Shown: positions 18,072 through 30,515 of the stretch, piece after piece
How the letters are laid out: the number at the start of each line of letters is the position of its first letter
How positions within the stretch are numbered: position 1 is the stretch's first letter
From: Pseudomonas brassicacearum subsp. brassicacearum
GTDB taxonomy: Bacteria; Pseudomonadota; Gammaproteobacteria; Pseudomonadales; Pseudomonadaceae
DNA: 64,000 bases
Assembly (NCBI RefSeq): GCF_008801605.1
Contig: NZ_VZPJ01000003.1
Span: 310,001-374,000, forward strand
Direction of reading: 5' to 3'
Program-made: the position numbers and the translations under genes
The notes under the pieces: generated by a model
Told to the model about the DNA's origin: nothing
Database searches by the model: none
Seen by the model: the letters and a program-made list of their open reading frames with translations, nothing else

Positions 18072-18755
18072 ATGCGCGTTCTGATTATCGAAGACGAAGA
18101 AAAAACCGCGGACTATCTGCACCGCGGCCTGAGCGAACAGGGTTACACCGTGGACGTGGCGCCGGACGGCATCGAGGGGCTGCACCTGGCCCTGGAAACC
18201 GACTACGCGGTGATCGTGCTCGACGTAATGCTACCGGGCCTGGACGGCTTCGGCGTACTGCGAGCCCTGCGCGCCCGCAAGCAGACACCGGTGATCATGC
18301 TTACCGCCCGGGAACGGGTCGAGGACCGCATCAAGGGCTTGCGCGACGGCGCCGATGACTACCTGGGCAAGCCCTTCTCCTTCCTCGAACTGGTGGCCCG
18401 CCTGCAAGCCCTGACTCGTCGCAGCGGCGGCCATGAACCGGTGCAGGTGAGCATCGCCGACCTGTGGATCGACCTGATCAGCCGCAAGGCCACACGGGCC
18501 GGCCAGCGCCTGGACCTGACGGCCAAGGAGTTCTCCCTGCTCAGTGTCCTGGCCCGCCGCCAGGGCGAAATCCTCTCGAAAACCGCCATTGCCGAAATGG
18601 TCTGGGACATCAACTTCGACAGTGACGCCAACGTGGTGGAAGTGGCGATCAAACGCTTGCGAGCCAAGCTCGATGGGCCGTTCGAACAGAAGTTGCTGCA
18701 CACCATTCGCGGCATGGGTTATGTGCTGGAGAGTCGCAGCGATGACCGTCCCTGA
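18072..18755 (+). CDS. OmpR-family response regulator (CusR/CopR-like)
   Basis: 227 aa. Receiver domain with acidic pair EDEE at 7-10, phospho-acceptor Asp51 (VIVLDVMLPG), and switch Thr/Lys (MLTARERVED, GKPFSF); C-terminal winged-helix DNA-binding domain (LTAKEFSLLSVLARRQGE through KRLRAKLD). The sequence is of the CusR/CopR/IrlR type associated with heavy-metal sensors. ATG 18072 is 9 nt after the RND pump stop, so all four genes from 13792 are probably one operon. Its gene overlaps the kinase start by 14 nt. Confidence 0.93.
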   Translation: MRVLIIEDEEKTADYLHRGLSEQGYTVDVAPDGIEGLHLALETDYAVIVLDVMLPGLDGFGVLRALRARKQTPVIMLTARERVEDRIKGLRDGADDYLGKPFSFLELVARLQALTRRSGGHEPVQVSIADLWIDLISRKATRAGQRLDLTAKEFSLLSVLARRQGEILSKTAIAEMVWDINFDSDANVVEVAIKRLRAKLDGPFEQKLLHTIRGMGYVLESRSDDRP

Positions 18756-20109
18756 CAGCATCGCCCTGCGCTTGAGCGGCATGTTCACGCTGGTGGCGGC
18801 ACTGGTGTTCCTGTTGATCGGGGGCGCTTTATACCAGCAGGTCGCCAAGGGCCTGGGCCTGTTGCCCGAAGCCGAGCTCGATGCCCGCTACAGTGTCCTG
18901 GAGTCCACCGTTGGCCGCTACGGCACGCCTGAACACTGGGTGAAGATCAACAACAAGCTGCGATTGCTCGGAGAAGAAGACAAGCGCATCCATTTCTGGA
19001 TCGTCAGCGACGATCCGCGCTTTGAATACGGCAATCCCGATGCGCAGATCCGTGCCTTTGCCCAAGGCGCCCTGGGTAAGCGCGACCTGACCTTGCCCCA
19101 ACGACACTACCCGATGAAAGTGCTGGTGAGCCAATTCCCGGCCAAGGACCAGCGTCCGCCGCTGCGCTTCATGATCGGTATCGACACCGAGACCTTCTAC
19201 CAGACCCAGCATCGCCTGCTGGTGGCACTGGTGAGCCTGGCGATTGTCGGTGTGTTCCTGGCTTCGTTGCTGGGCTACTGGGTCGCACGCATCGGCCTCA
19301 AGCCGCTGATAAAGCTGTCCGATGAAGCCCGGCGCCTGGCCCCGCCCCGCCTGTCCGGGCGCTTGCAGCTTTCGCCCTTGCCGCCGGAGCTGAGTCAGTT
19401 CGTCAGTTCCTTCAACGCCACCCTCGACCGGGTCGAACAGGCTTACTCGCGGCTGGAATCGTTCAACGCCGACGTCGCCCATGAATTACGCTCGCCCCTG
19501 ACCAACCTGATCGGCCAGACCCAGGTAGCACTGACCCGTGGGCGCTCGGCCGAACACTACTTCGAAGTACTGCAATCGAATCTCGAAGAGTTGGAGCGGC
19601 TGCGCTCGATCATCAACGACATGCTGTTCCTGGCCAGCGCCGACCAAGGCAGCAAGGCCACCAAACTGACCAGCACCTCCCTGGCCGGCGAAGTGGCCAC
19701 CACCCTCGACTACCTGGACTTCATTCTCGAAGACGCCCAGGTCCAGGTCCGGGTCAGCGGCGATGCCCAGGCCAACATCGAGATCGCCCATCTGCGTCGG
19801 GCACTGATCAACCTGCTGAGCAACGCCGTACAGCACACCGCGCCCGGGCAAGTGATCGACGTGCACATCGAAGCCCTTGGCGACCAGATCACCCTCGCGG
19901 TCACCAACCCCGGCGAACCGATTGCCGGCGAGCACCTGCCGCGCCTGTTCGAACGCTTCTATCGCGTCGATGCCTCGCGCAGCAACAGTGGCGCCAACCA
20001 TGGGCTGGGTCTGGCCATCGTCAAGGCCATCGCACTGATGCATGGCGGGGACGTATTCGTGCGCAGTGACCAGGGCGCCAACACATTCGGGATCCGCTTG
20101 CCAGCCTGA
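18742..20109 (+). CDS. Sensor histidine kinase, CusS/heavy-metal-sensor-like
   Basis: 455 aa. Two membrane helices (about 13-32 and 163-185) flank a ~130-aa periplasmic sensor; then HAMP, dimerisation H-box with phospho-acceptor His247 in DVAHELRSPLTN, and ATPase domain (N box NLLSNAVQH, G box GLGLAIVKAIA). The length and the SIALRLSGMFTLVAALVFLL start fit the CusS/CopS family. ATG 18742 lies inside the end of the response-regulator gene; the longer frame from 18544 reads through that gene and is rejected. No obvious periplasmic metal-binding cluster of His/Met is visible, so the stimulus is open. Confidence 0.92.
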   Translation: MTVPDSIALRLSGMFTLVAALVFLLIGGALYQQVAKGLGLLPEAELDARYSVLESTVGRYGTPEHWVKINNKLRLLGEEDKRIHFWIVSDDPRFEYGNPDAQIRAFAQGALGKRDLTLPQRHYPMKVLVSQFPAKDQRPPLRFMIGIDTETFYQTQHRLLVALVSLAIVGVFLASLLGYWVARIGLKPLIKLSDEARRLAPPRLSGRLQLSPLPPELSQFVSSFNATLDRVEQAYSRLESFNADVAHELRSPLTNLIGQTQVALTRGRSAEHYFEVLQSNLEELERLRSIINDMLFLASADQGSKATKLTSTSLAGEVATTLDYLDFILEDAQVQVRVSGDAQANIEIAHLRRALINLLSNAVQHTAPGQVIDVHIEALGDQITLAVTNPGEPIAGEHLPRLFERFYRVDASRSNSGANHGLGLAIVKAIALMHGGDVFVRSDQGANTFGIRLPA

Positions 20110-20340
20110 GGCCTCCACAAGGTTCGATCTTTTCCAGCATTGAATGCTGGGCGAAAGCCAACTCGATCAGAATCGTCAGATCGCAGCCTTCAGCAGCTCC
20201 TACCCGGTTATTGCGCAAACACTGATTGCCCGCCCTCACCGATCCAAGCACAATCAGCAAAAGGCCAGCATCTGGTTCATTGCCGGTTTGCAATCCTTTG
20301 GGACGGATCCCAGCCACATCACAATGCAGACATCGGACCC

Positions 20341-21837
20341 ATGAGCGCGCGCAGTGCGACACCCGGCAACACCCCGCCTTCGATACGTTCAGAACGGGTA
20401 CTCGTACTGGCCAGTTCGCTGGTTGTCATTGCCATCCTGAGCATCGTGACTTTCCTGCTGATTCGCGAACATGCCGCCGCACAACAGGCAGCAACACGTG
20501 CGGCGAACAATATCGTGCAACTGATTGACGCCGACGTGCTGCGTAACGTGGAGCTCTACGATCTGTCGCTGCAAGGTTTGGTCTCGGCCGCCAAACGCGA
20601 AGACCTGAAAGACGTTTCGCCGGCGATTCGCCATCTGGCGCTATTCGACCGCGCCACCGCCGCCCCCTACAAAGGCGACATCCTGCTGCTGGACAAACGC
20701 GGCGATGTGATCGCTGACTCCGCCTCGATCACGCCACGTATAGGCAACTATGCCGATCGGGAGTATTTCCAGTCCCATATCCAAGATCCGAACCCGGGCA
20801 TGATGATCAGCCGCCCGTTCCACTCCAGAAGTCATGGGCATGAATGGCGCATCAGTTTCAGCTATCGATTGAGCGATGAACGGGGTGAGTTCATGGGCGT
20901 GGCCGAGGCTGCGATGCGCCTTAGCTACTTCAACCAATTGTTCAAGAGCCTGAACATTGGTCATGGCGGCACGGTCAACCTGGTCAGCCGCGACGGTATC
21001 CTGCTGGCACAAGAGCCCCCCTTGGCCGAAGACCTGACAGGCAAGGACTTCAGTCACCGACCGAATTTCATGCGAATCCTGCGCGAAGGCAATGGGAGCT
21101 TCACCAGCATTTCCGGCCAGGATCAGAAGCCGCGCCTGTACACTTTTTCCCAGGTGGGCAACCTGCCATTGATCGTCGTGGTGGCGCTCTCCTCTCAAGA
21201 GGTGTTCGCGTCATGGCAACGCACGGCATTGCTGGTCAGTGGCGCCACTGGCGCACTCTGCATCGGTTTGCTCTGGCTCACCTGGCTGCTGCGCCGCGAA
21301 TTGCGACGCCGCTACAGAGCTGAACGGGAATTGGCTCAACTGGCATCCGTCGACTCCCTTACAGGACTGGCCAACCGACGAACACTGGACGAGACGTTGC
21401 AACAGGAATGGCTGCGTGCCCAACGTTCGGGGCAACCGTTGTCTGTGCTGATGATCGATGCCGATCACTTCAAGGCATTCAACGACCGTCATGGCCATCA
21501 ACGGGGTGATGAGGCCTTGCGAACCTTGGCGCAGTTGATCAGCAAGCATGTCCGTCGCCCTGCCGACCTGGCAGCGCGCTACGGTGGTGAAGAGTTCTCG
21601 GTTGTGCTGCCCGAGACCACCACCGCTGGCGCGTTCACCATGGCCCAGAACATTCGCGAAGCAGTTGAACAGTTGCTGCCTGTGGCCGAGGGGGAAGCGC
21701 CGATGACGGTCAGTATCGGCATCGCCACTTGGGTAAACGGGCCGTATGGCGAGCTCCAACAACTGTTGTTCGCGGCGGACAAGGCGCTGTACCAGGCCAA
21801 GTCCAGTGGGCGAAATCGTGTGGTTTGTGCGATGTGA
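20341..21837 (+). CDS. Membrane-anchored diguanylate cyclase with dCache-like sensor
   Basis: 498 aa. One helix at ~20-42 (VLVLASSLVVIAILSIVTFLL), a periplasmic double-Cache-like sensor (~45-285, including RPFHSRSHGHEWRISFSYRL), a second helix at ~298-318 and a C-terminal GGDEF domain. The active loop reads GGEEF (415-419), which is catalytically competent, and RPAD at 406-409, five residues ahead, is an intact inhibitory RxxD site. It should therefore make c-di-GMP in response to an external small-molecule ligand. ATG 20341 is preferred though its Shine-Dalgarno is weak; the frame is open to 20140 but that extension lacks coding character. It stands alone. Confidence 0.92.
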   Translation: MSARSATPGNTPPSIRSERVLVLASSLVVIAILSIVTFLLIREHAAAQQAATRAANNIVQLIDADVLRNVELYDLSLQGLVSAAKREDLKDVSPAIRHLALFDRATAAPYKGDILLLDKRGDVIADSASITPRIGNYADREYFQSHIQDPNPGMMISRPFHSRSHGHEWRISFSYRLSDERGEFMGVAEAAMRLSYFNQLFKSLNIGHGGTVNLVSRDGILLAQEPPLAEDLTGKDFSHRPNFMRILREGNGSFTSISGQDQKPRLYTFSQVGNLPLIVVVALSSQEVFASWQRTALLVSGATGALCIGLLWLTWLLRRELRRRYRAERELAQLASVDSLTGLANRRTLDETLQQEWLRAQRSGQPLSVLMIDADHFKAFNDRHGHQRGDEALRTLAQLISKHVRRPADLAARYGGEEFSVVLPETTTAGAFTMAQNIREAVEQLLPVAEGEAPMTVSIGIATWVNGPYGELQQLLFAADKALYQAKSSGRNRVVCAM

Positions 21838-21864
21838 CGCTTTCCCTGTGGCTGTTCACTTAGT

Positions 21865-22127
21865 GTGTATATCCGTTGCTGCGGTAACGGCCACTGGCGG
21901 TTCCGCTCTTGCAGCGGCTCACTTTTGAGAAGCCCGGAAGCCGGCCCAGTCAAAAGTAAGCAAAACGCTCATGCCCCACCACTTGGTGCCTCGCTTAGGC
22001 TCGGCATGCCTGAACGAAGGCATTGCTCCGTGGGCCGCCGCGAAGGGCCATCCATGGCCCAGCGCGGCTAACGGGGCGCCCGAGATCAACGTCCACCGCG
22101 AGGCGGCCTAACAGCCGACCTGGTTCT
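21865..22127 (+). repeat. Left arm of large inverted repeat
   Basis: 263 nt, starting GTGTATATCCGTT and ending CCGACCTGGTTCT. Its inner 59 nt (22069-22127) match the reverse complement of 22262-22320 exactly by eye; the outer part is diverged but alignable, with ~30 extra nt around 22035-22066. The sequence resembles the abundant ~300-nt intergenic repeats of P. fluorescens-group genomes; I cannot name the family with certainty. Confidence 0.85.
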
Positions 22128-22149
22128 TGATGGGGAGCGCGTTTCCCCT

Positions 22150-22237
22150 GTGGGAGCGAGCCTGCTCGCGATGGCGGTGGTTCAGTCACATGGATGCTGG
22201 GCTTGCCGGCCTCATCGCGAGCAAGCTTTGCTCCCAC
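22150..22237. repeat. REP inverted pair inside the large inverted repeat
   Basis: GTGGGAGCGAGCCTGCTCGC at 22150-22172 faces a complement at 22214-22237 with a mismatched tip (CAAGCTTTGCTCCCAC). It sits in the 134-nt spacer between the two large arms, so the structure is a palindrome within a palindrome. Confidence 0.85.
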
Positions 22238-22261
22238 AGATCTGACAGGTGTACGACCAGG

Positions 22262-22503
22262 AGAACCAGGTCGGCTGTTAGGCCGCCTCGCGGTGGACGT
22301 TGATCTCGGGCGCCCCGTTAACCACACGGACCCACGGAGCAATGCCTTCGTTCGGGCACACCGAGCCTAGGCGAGGTGCCGAGTGGTGGGGCAAAGCGCT
22401 TTTGGTTACTTTTGGCTGGTCCGGCTCCCGGCTCTTCCAAAAGTGACCCGCCGTAAGGGCGGAGCCATAAGCCGCCGTTACCGAAATAACGGATATAAAC
22501 ACC
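22262..22503 (-). repeat. Right arm of large inverted repeat
   Basis: 242 nt, the inverted partner of 21865-22127, ending AACGGATATAAACACC. It stops 14 nt short of the lpxC terminator. It lacks ~30 nt that the left arm has (CGCCGCGAAGGGCCATCC and neighbours). Confidence 0.85.
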
Positions 22504-22517
22504 AAGAAAGCGCCCAT

Positions 22518-22544
22518 AAAAAAAGGCCACCCAAAGGCAGCCTT
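22518..22544 (-). terminator. Rho-independent terminator after lpxC
   Basis: Read on the minus strand, AAGGCTGCC TTTG GGTGGCCTT followed by a run of seven T. It lies 25 nt after the lpxC stop and probably ends the whole dcw transcript. Confidence 0.82.
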
Positions 22545-22568
22545 CAAAAACTAGAGAGGTTTTTTTGC

Positions 22569-23516
<948 letters not shown>

Positions 23517-23592
23517 TCAACAAAGGCTGGCGATGATAGCAGACCAGACCTTTGCTGAACACCAATCACCCGTATCCCCCTGATACATTTCA

Positions 23593-24786
23593 TCAATCGG
23601 CCTGACGACGCAGGAAAGCCGGGATGTCCAGGTAATCCAGATCGTCTTGCGGATTCATCTTCGCGGCAGTCGCTGTACCGGCCTGGGCCTGGTTGCGCAT
23701 GACGGTCGGACGGTCCAGGTCACGGTAGTTCACCGCAGGCGCTTCCTGACGCGAAGCCACTTGTTGTTGCGGTTGCGAAGCCATGGAGGTGTGAACGGTG
23801 TTGTCGATGACCTTCACAGGCTTCTCGATTTTCGCGCCCAGACCGGTGGCAACCACGGTAACGTGCAACTCGTCGCGCATGTCCGGATCGATAACGGTAC
23901 CGACCTTGACCATCGCGTGCTCGGAAGCGAAGGCTTCGATGATGCTACCCACGTCGGAGTACTCACCCAGGGACAGGTCAGGACCGGCGGTGATGTTCAC
24001 CAGGATGCCGCGTGCACCTTGCAGGTTCACGTCTTCGAGCAACGGGTTGCGGATGGCCGCTTCGGTGGCCTCGCGTGCACGGTTCGGACCGCTGGCGCAG
24101 CCAGTGCCCATCATCGCCATGCCCATTTCGCTCATGACAGTCCGTACGTCGGCAAAGTCGACGTTGATCATGCCTGGACGCTTGATGATGTCGGAGATAC
24201 CGCGAACGGCACCGGCCAGCACGTCGTCAGCCTTGGCGAAAGCCGACAGCAGGCTTGCGTCTTTACCCAGGATGGTCAGCAGCTTCTCGTTGGGAATGGT
24301 GATCAACGAGTCGACGCTTTCAGACAGCAGACGGATACCTTCGTCGGCGATCTGCATACGCTTGCGGCCTTCGAAAGGGAACGGACGAGTCACCACCGCA
24401 ACGGTGAGGATCCCCATTTCCTTGGCCACTTCGGCGATGATCGGCGCCGCACCAGTACCGGTGCCGCCGCCCATGCCCGTGGTGATGAACACCATGTTGG
24501 TGCCTTGCAGGACTTCTGCGATGCGCTCACGGTCTTCAAGAGCGGCCTGACGACCGACTTCCGGGTTGGCGCCGGCGCCCAGGCCTTTGGTCACGCCAGT
24601 GCCCAATTGCAGGATGGTCCGCGCGCCGATGGATTTCAGCGCTTGGGCATCAGTGTTGGCGCAGATGAATTCAACGCCTTCAATGTTGCTCTTGACCATG
24701 TGGTTGACAGCGTTGCCGCCGCCACCGCCGACACCGATTACTTTGATAACCGGGCTAGCGGGGATGTTGTCTACGAGTTCGAACAT
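23593..24786 (-). CDS. ftsZ: Cell division protein FtsZ
   Basis: 397-aa tubulin-like GTPase that polymerises into the Z ring. The GTP-binding signature GMGGGTGTGAAP is near residue 105 and the T7 loop follows at NVDFADVRTVM. The C-terminus DYLDIPAFLRRQAD is the conserved peptide that binds FtsA, ZipA and other partners, joined by a flexible Gln/Ala-rich linker (~320-380). ATG 24786 with a GGAGAGG upstream. Second-last gene of the dcw cluster, 98 nt after ftsA. Confidence 0.98.
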   Translation of the reverse strand: MFELVDNIPASPVIKVIGVGGGGGNAVNHMVKSNIEGVEFICANTDAQALKSIGARTILQLGTGVTKGLGAGANPEVGRQAALEDRERIAEVLQGTNMVFITTGMGGGTGTGAAPIIAEVAKEMGILTVAVVTRPFPFEGRKRMQIADEGIRLLSESVDSLITIPNEKLLTILGKDASLLSAFAKADDVLAGAVRGISDIIKRPGMINVDFADVRTVMSEMGMAMMGTGCASGPNRAREATEAAIRNPLLEDVNLQGARGILVNITAGPDLSLGEYSDVGSIIEAFASEHAMVKVGTVIDPDMRDELHVTVVATGLGAKIEKPVKVIDNTVHTSMASQPQQQVASRQEAPAVNYRDLDRPTVMRNQAQAGTATAAKMNPQDDLDYLDIPAFLRRQAD

Positions 24787-24884
24787 TTTCCCTCTCCTTT
24801 CATTCTCTAGTTTTTTCGCCTACTGCGTTTGCTGCGTCTTCCAGCGCCAAGCCTGAAACCTGCCGCGTGAAGCTTTGAAACTGT

Positions 24885-26144
24885 TTAAAAGTTGCCTTTG
24901 ACCCAAGCCTGGAGCCGCTCGAACAGCGGAGCCTTCGGCTCGTCGCTGCTGTAGCTGTCGCGGCTGCCGATGCCTGAGAACGAAATCCCGTCGGACTGCT
25001 TCTGCAGGCCGTACATCAACAGGCCCACGCCGGTGGAATAGATCGGGTTGCGGACCACGTCATCCAGGCCCTTGACGCCATGGGGCACGCCCAGGCGCAC
25101 CGGCATGTGGAAAATCTCTTCGGCCAGCTCGACCGCGCCTTCCATCTTCGACGTACCGCCGGTCAGCACGATGCCGGCCGGGATCAGGTCTTCGTAGCCA
25201 CTGCGACGCAGTTCGGCCTGGATCAGCGTGAACAGCTCGTCGTAACGCGGCTCGACCACCTCGGCCAAGGCCTGGCGCGACAGCTCGCGCGGTGGACGGT
25301 CGCCAACGCTTGGCACCTTGATGGTTTCGCCGGCACCGGCCAGCTTCGCCAGGGCACAGGCGTAACGGATCTTGATTTCCTCGGCGTACTGGGTCGGGGT
25401 GCGCAACGCCATGGCGATGTCGTTGGTCACCTGGTCACCGGCAATCGGGATCACCGCCGTGTGGCGAATGGCGCCTTCGGTGAAGATCGCGATGTCGGTG
25501 GTGCCGCCGCCGATGTCCACCAGGCACACGCCCAGCTCTTTCTCGTCGTCGGTCAGCACCGAGTAGGCCGAGGCCAGTTGCTCGAGGATGATGTCGTCGA
25601 TTTCCAGGCCGCAGCGGCGCACGCATTTCTCGATGTTCTGCGCAGCATTCACCGCACAGGTCACCACGTGGACCTTGGCTTCCAGGCGCACGCCGGACAT
25701 GCCCAGGGGCTCACGCACGCCTTCCTGGTTATCGATCACGTAATCCTGCGGCAGGGTGTGCAGCACACGCTGGTCGGCCGGGATCGCCACGGCCTGGGCC
25801 GCGTCGAGCACGCGCTCAAGGTCGGCGGAGCTGACTTCGCGATCACGAATGGCCACGATACCGTGGGAGTTCAGGCTGCGGATGTGATTGCCCGCCACGC
25901 CGACGAACGCCGAGTGGATCCGGCAACCGGCCATCAGCTGCGCCTCTTCGATGGCGCGCTGGATCGATTGCACGGTGGACTCGATGTTCACCACCACGCC
26001 TTTTTTCAAGCCACGGGACGGGTGTGTACCGATCCCGACGATGACCAGCGTGCCGTCGTCCGCGACTTCGCCTACCAGCGCCACCACCTTGGAAGTGCCG
26101 ATATCGAGACCGACGATCATTTTCCCGCTTTGCACGTTTGCCAT
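24885..26144 (-). CDS. ftsA: Cell division protein FtsA
   Basis: 419-aa actin-like ATPase that tethers FtsZ to the inner membrane and recruits later division proteins. Phosphate-1 motif VGLDIGTSKVVALVGE is at ~10-25, DIGGGTTDIAIF near 210, and adenosine loop GIVLTGGTSKMEG near 335. The C-terminus FERLQAWVKGNF is the membrane-targeting amphipathic helix. It starts at ATG 26144, 15 nt after ftsQ. Confidence 0.98.
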   Translation of the reverse strand: MANVQSGKMIVGLDIGTSKVVALVGEVADDGTLVIVGIGTHPSRGLKKGVVVNIESTVQSIQRAIEEAQLMAGCRIHSAFVGVAGNHIRSLNSHGIVAIRDREVSSADLERVLDAAQAVAIPADQRVLHTLPQDYVIDNQEGVREPLGMSGVRLEAKVHVVTCAVNAAQNIEKCVRRCGLEIDDIILEQLASAYSVLTDDEKELGVCLVDIGGGTTDIAIFTEGAIRHTAVIPIAGDQVTNDIAMALRTPTQYAEEIKIRYACALAKLAGAGETIKVPSVGDRPPRELSRQALAEVVEPRYDELFTLIQAELRRSGYEDLIPAGIVLTGGTSKMEGAVELAEEIFHMPVRLGVPHGVKGLDDVVRNPIYSTGVGLLMYGLQKQSDGISFSGIGSRDSYSSDEPKAPLFERLQAWVKGNF

Positions 26145-26159
26145 GGGTCCTGCCTCTTC

Positions 26160-27026
26160 TTAATTCTTCGCGACGGCGGGTACGGCCGTCGTGGGCGCTA
26201 CAGGTTCCCGCCAGCCAACAGCCAGGCCGTTGGCGTAGCGCAGATCGATGCGCGCAATGTTCGTAATCTGTTCTTTAAGCGTCTTGTCATAGATGGCGAT
26301 GAAGCGGCGCATCTTTTCCACCAGGTTGCCGCGACCGAGCAACAGCTCGATGCCCGGCCCCGAGCTACCCGCGCCAGTGGTCAGGAACCAACTGCCGCGC
26401 TCACGCAATTCCAGGCGCGCGATGGAGAAGCCCAATGGCCGCAACATCTGGCTCAACACCTGGTATTGCTGCATCACTTGCTGCTGGGCCCGCTGTGGGC
26501 CGAACAGTTGTGGCAAATGTTCATAGTTGGCCAGTTCCCGCGGCGTAAACGCCTGGCCCTGGTTGTTCAACAACGACTCGTCGCCCCAACGGGCCACCGG
26601 CAATTGCTCTTCCAGGCGGATCGACACCTGGTCAGGCCACACCCGGCGGACTTCGGCGTGGGCGATCCAAGGCATCTGCTCCAGTTCCTTGCGCATGCCC
26701 GCCAGGTCGATGGTGAAGAAACTCGACGCGACGAACGGAGCGATCCGCTGCTGCACGGCCTGCTGGCTGATGTAGCTCAGGTCGCCCTGGACGTTGATCC
26801 GGGCGATCGGCCGGTCGGCATAAGGCAGCAACCGTTGCGCGCCTTCATACGTACCGAACCCCAACGCCACCAGCAGCACCGGCCAGAACAGGCTCTTGAG
26901 AAAGCCAAAATTGGCTTTCGGCAAGCGCGCCGACATCGGCTCTTTGGCCACCATTCGGCTGGCACCCCGCGGCACCGGCTTGCGACCGGGTGCGGATGGC
27001 TGATGACGAAGCGATGCGCCTTGCAT
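26160..27026 (-). CDS. ftsQ: Cell division protein FtsQ
   Basis: 288-aa bitopic divisome protein. A cytosolic basic N-terminus of ~45 residues is followed by one membrane helix ([17 protein letters not shown]), a POTRA domain ([19 protein letters not shown]) and the FtsQ beta domain that contacts FtsB/FtsL. ATG 27026 lies 3 nt after the ddlB stop. The end is a Pro/Ala/Val-rich tail. Confidence 0.96.
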   Translation of the reverse strand: MQGASLRHQPSAPGRKPVPRGASRMVAKEPMSARLPKANFGFLKSLFWPVLLVALGFGTYEGAQRLLPYADRPIARINVQGDLSYISQQAVQQRIAPFVASSFFTIDLAGMRKELEQMPWIAHAEVRRVWPDQVSIRLEEQLPVARWGDESLLNNQGQAFTPRELANYEHLPQLFGPQRAQQQVMQQYQVLSQMLRPLGFSIARLELRERGSWFLTTGAGSSGPGIELLLGRGNLVEKMRRFIAIYDKTLKEQITNIARIDLRYANGLAVGWREPVAPTTAVPAVAKN

Positions 27027-27029
27027 GGC

Positions 27030-29444
<2,415 letters not shown>

Positions 29445-29452
<8 letters not shown>

Positions 29453-30515
29453 GGGCCACCTCCAGGCAGGTATCGACCACTTGGGTCGTGGCATCGGGTT
29501 TGGCCAGGCGGCGGGCGGCGCGGGCCATGTCTTCAAGTCGTTGCGGCTGCATCAAAACCTCTGTCAGGCGGGCGGCAAGATCCGCGGCGCCAGTCGTTCT
29601 TTGCGGCATCAGGAAGGCAGCGCCTTCACGGGCCAAATAATCGGCATTACGGGTCTGGTGATCGTCGATGGCGTGGGGCAAAGGCACCAGCATCGAAGGC
29701 AGACCGGCGGCAGCCAGTTCACTGATGGTCAGCGCGCCTGCGCGGCAGACCACCAGGTCGGCCCAGCCATAGGCTTGGGCCATGTCTTTGATGAAAGGCT
29801 GCACTTGCGCCTCGACGCCAGCGGCGCGGTAGCGCTCGGCGGTCACTTCATCGTGGTTTTTGCCGGCCTGGTGAAACACTTCCGGGCGCAGTTCGGGGGC
29901 GATCTGCGACAGGGCTTCGGGCAGCAATTTGTTCAACGGTTCGGCCCCCAGGCTTCCGCCCAGGACCAGCAAACGCGCCTTGCGTCCAGCCAGGGCCGGG
30001 CGCGGTGTATCGAAAAACAGCTCGGTACGCACCGGATTACCGGTGGTGCGGCGGCTGCCCGACAGGGTAAAGGTGTCGGGAAAGGCTTCACAGACCCGGG
30101 CGGCCAACGGCACCAGTAACCGATTGGCGGTACCGGCCACGGCGTTCTGCTCGTGAACGATCACCGGCACACCGGCCAATTTCGCCGCAACACCGCCGGG
30201 ACCGGTCACATAACCGCCAAACCCCACCACGCACACCGGGCGCAACCGACGGATGATCGCCCGCGCCTGCCAGACCGACTTGAGCAGCATCAGCGGCGCC
30301 TTGAGCAACGACAACTTGCCCTTGCCCCGCAGGCCGCTGGCGTCGATCCGGTGCAGCTCAAGGCCAGCAGCTGGCACCAGTTCGTTCTCGATGCCCCGTG
30401 GCGTGCCCAGCCAGTGCACGGTGTAGCCGCGCGCCTGGAACTCCCGGGCACAGGCCAGCGCCGGGAACACGTGCCCGCCGGTACCGCCCGCCATGATCAG
30501 CACGTTAGCGCCCAT
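29445..30515 (-). CDS. murG: MurG, lipid II-forming GlcNAc transferase
   Basis: 356-aa peripheral membrane GT-B enzyme that transfers GlcNAc from UDP-GlcNAc to lipid I. The glycine loop [14 protein letters not shown] is at the N-terminus; the UDP-binding half has [21 protein letters not shown] 30515 ([11 protein letters not shown]) is preferred over the open extension to 30620, which falls within ftsW; it overlaps the ftsW end by 11 nt. Confidence 0.97.

Larger units (their letters stand above)
21838..22568. other. 731-nt gene-free region holding a nested repeat
   Basis: Between the convergent cyclase gene and lpxC. Short reading frames on both strands here follow the repeat symmetry and are not credible genes. 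Contents: a large inverted repeat (21865-22127 and 22262-22503), a REP pair in its centre, and the lpxC terminator at the right end. Confidence 0.8.

Noticed and set aside
20140..20340. N-terminal extension of the diguanylate cyclase
   Set aside because: The in-frame extension lacks hydrophobic or domain character and begins in intergenic sequence; the membrane helix follows naturally from ATG 20341.
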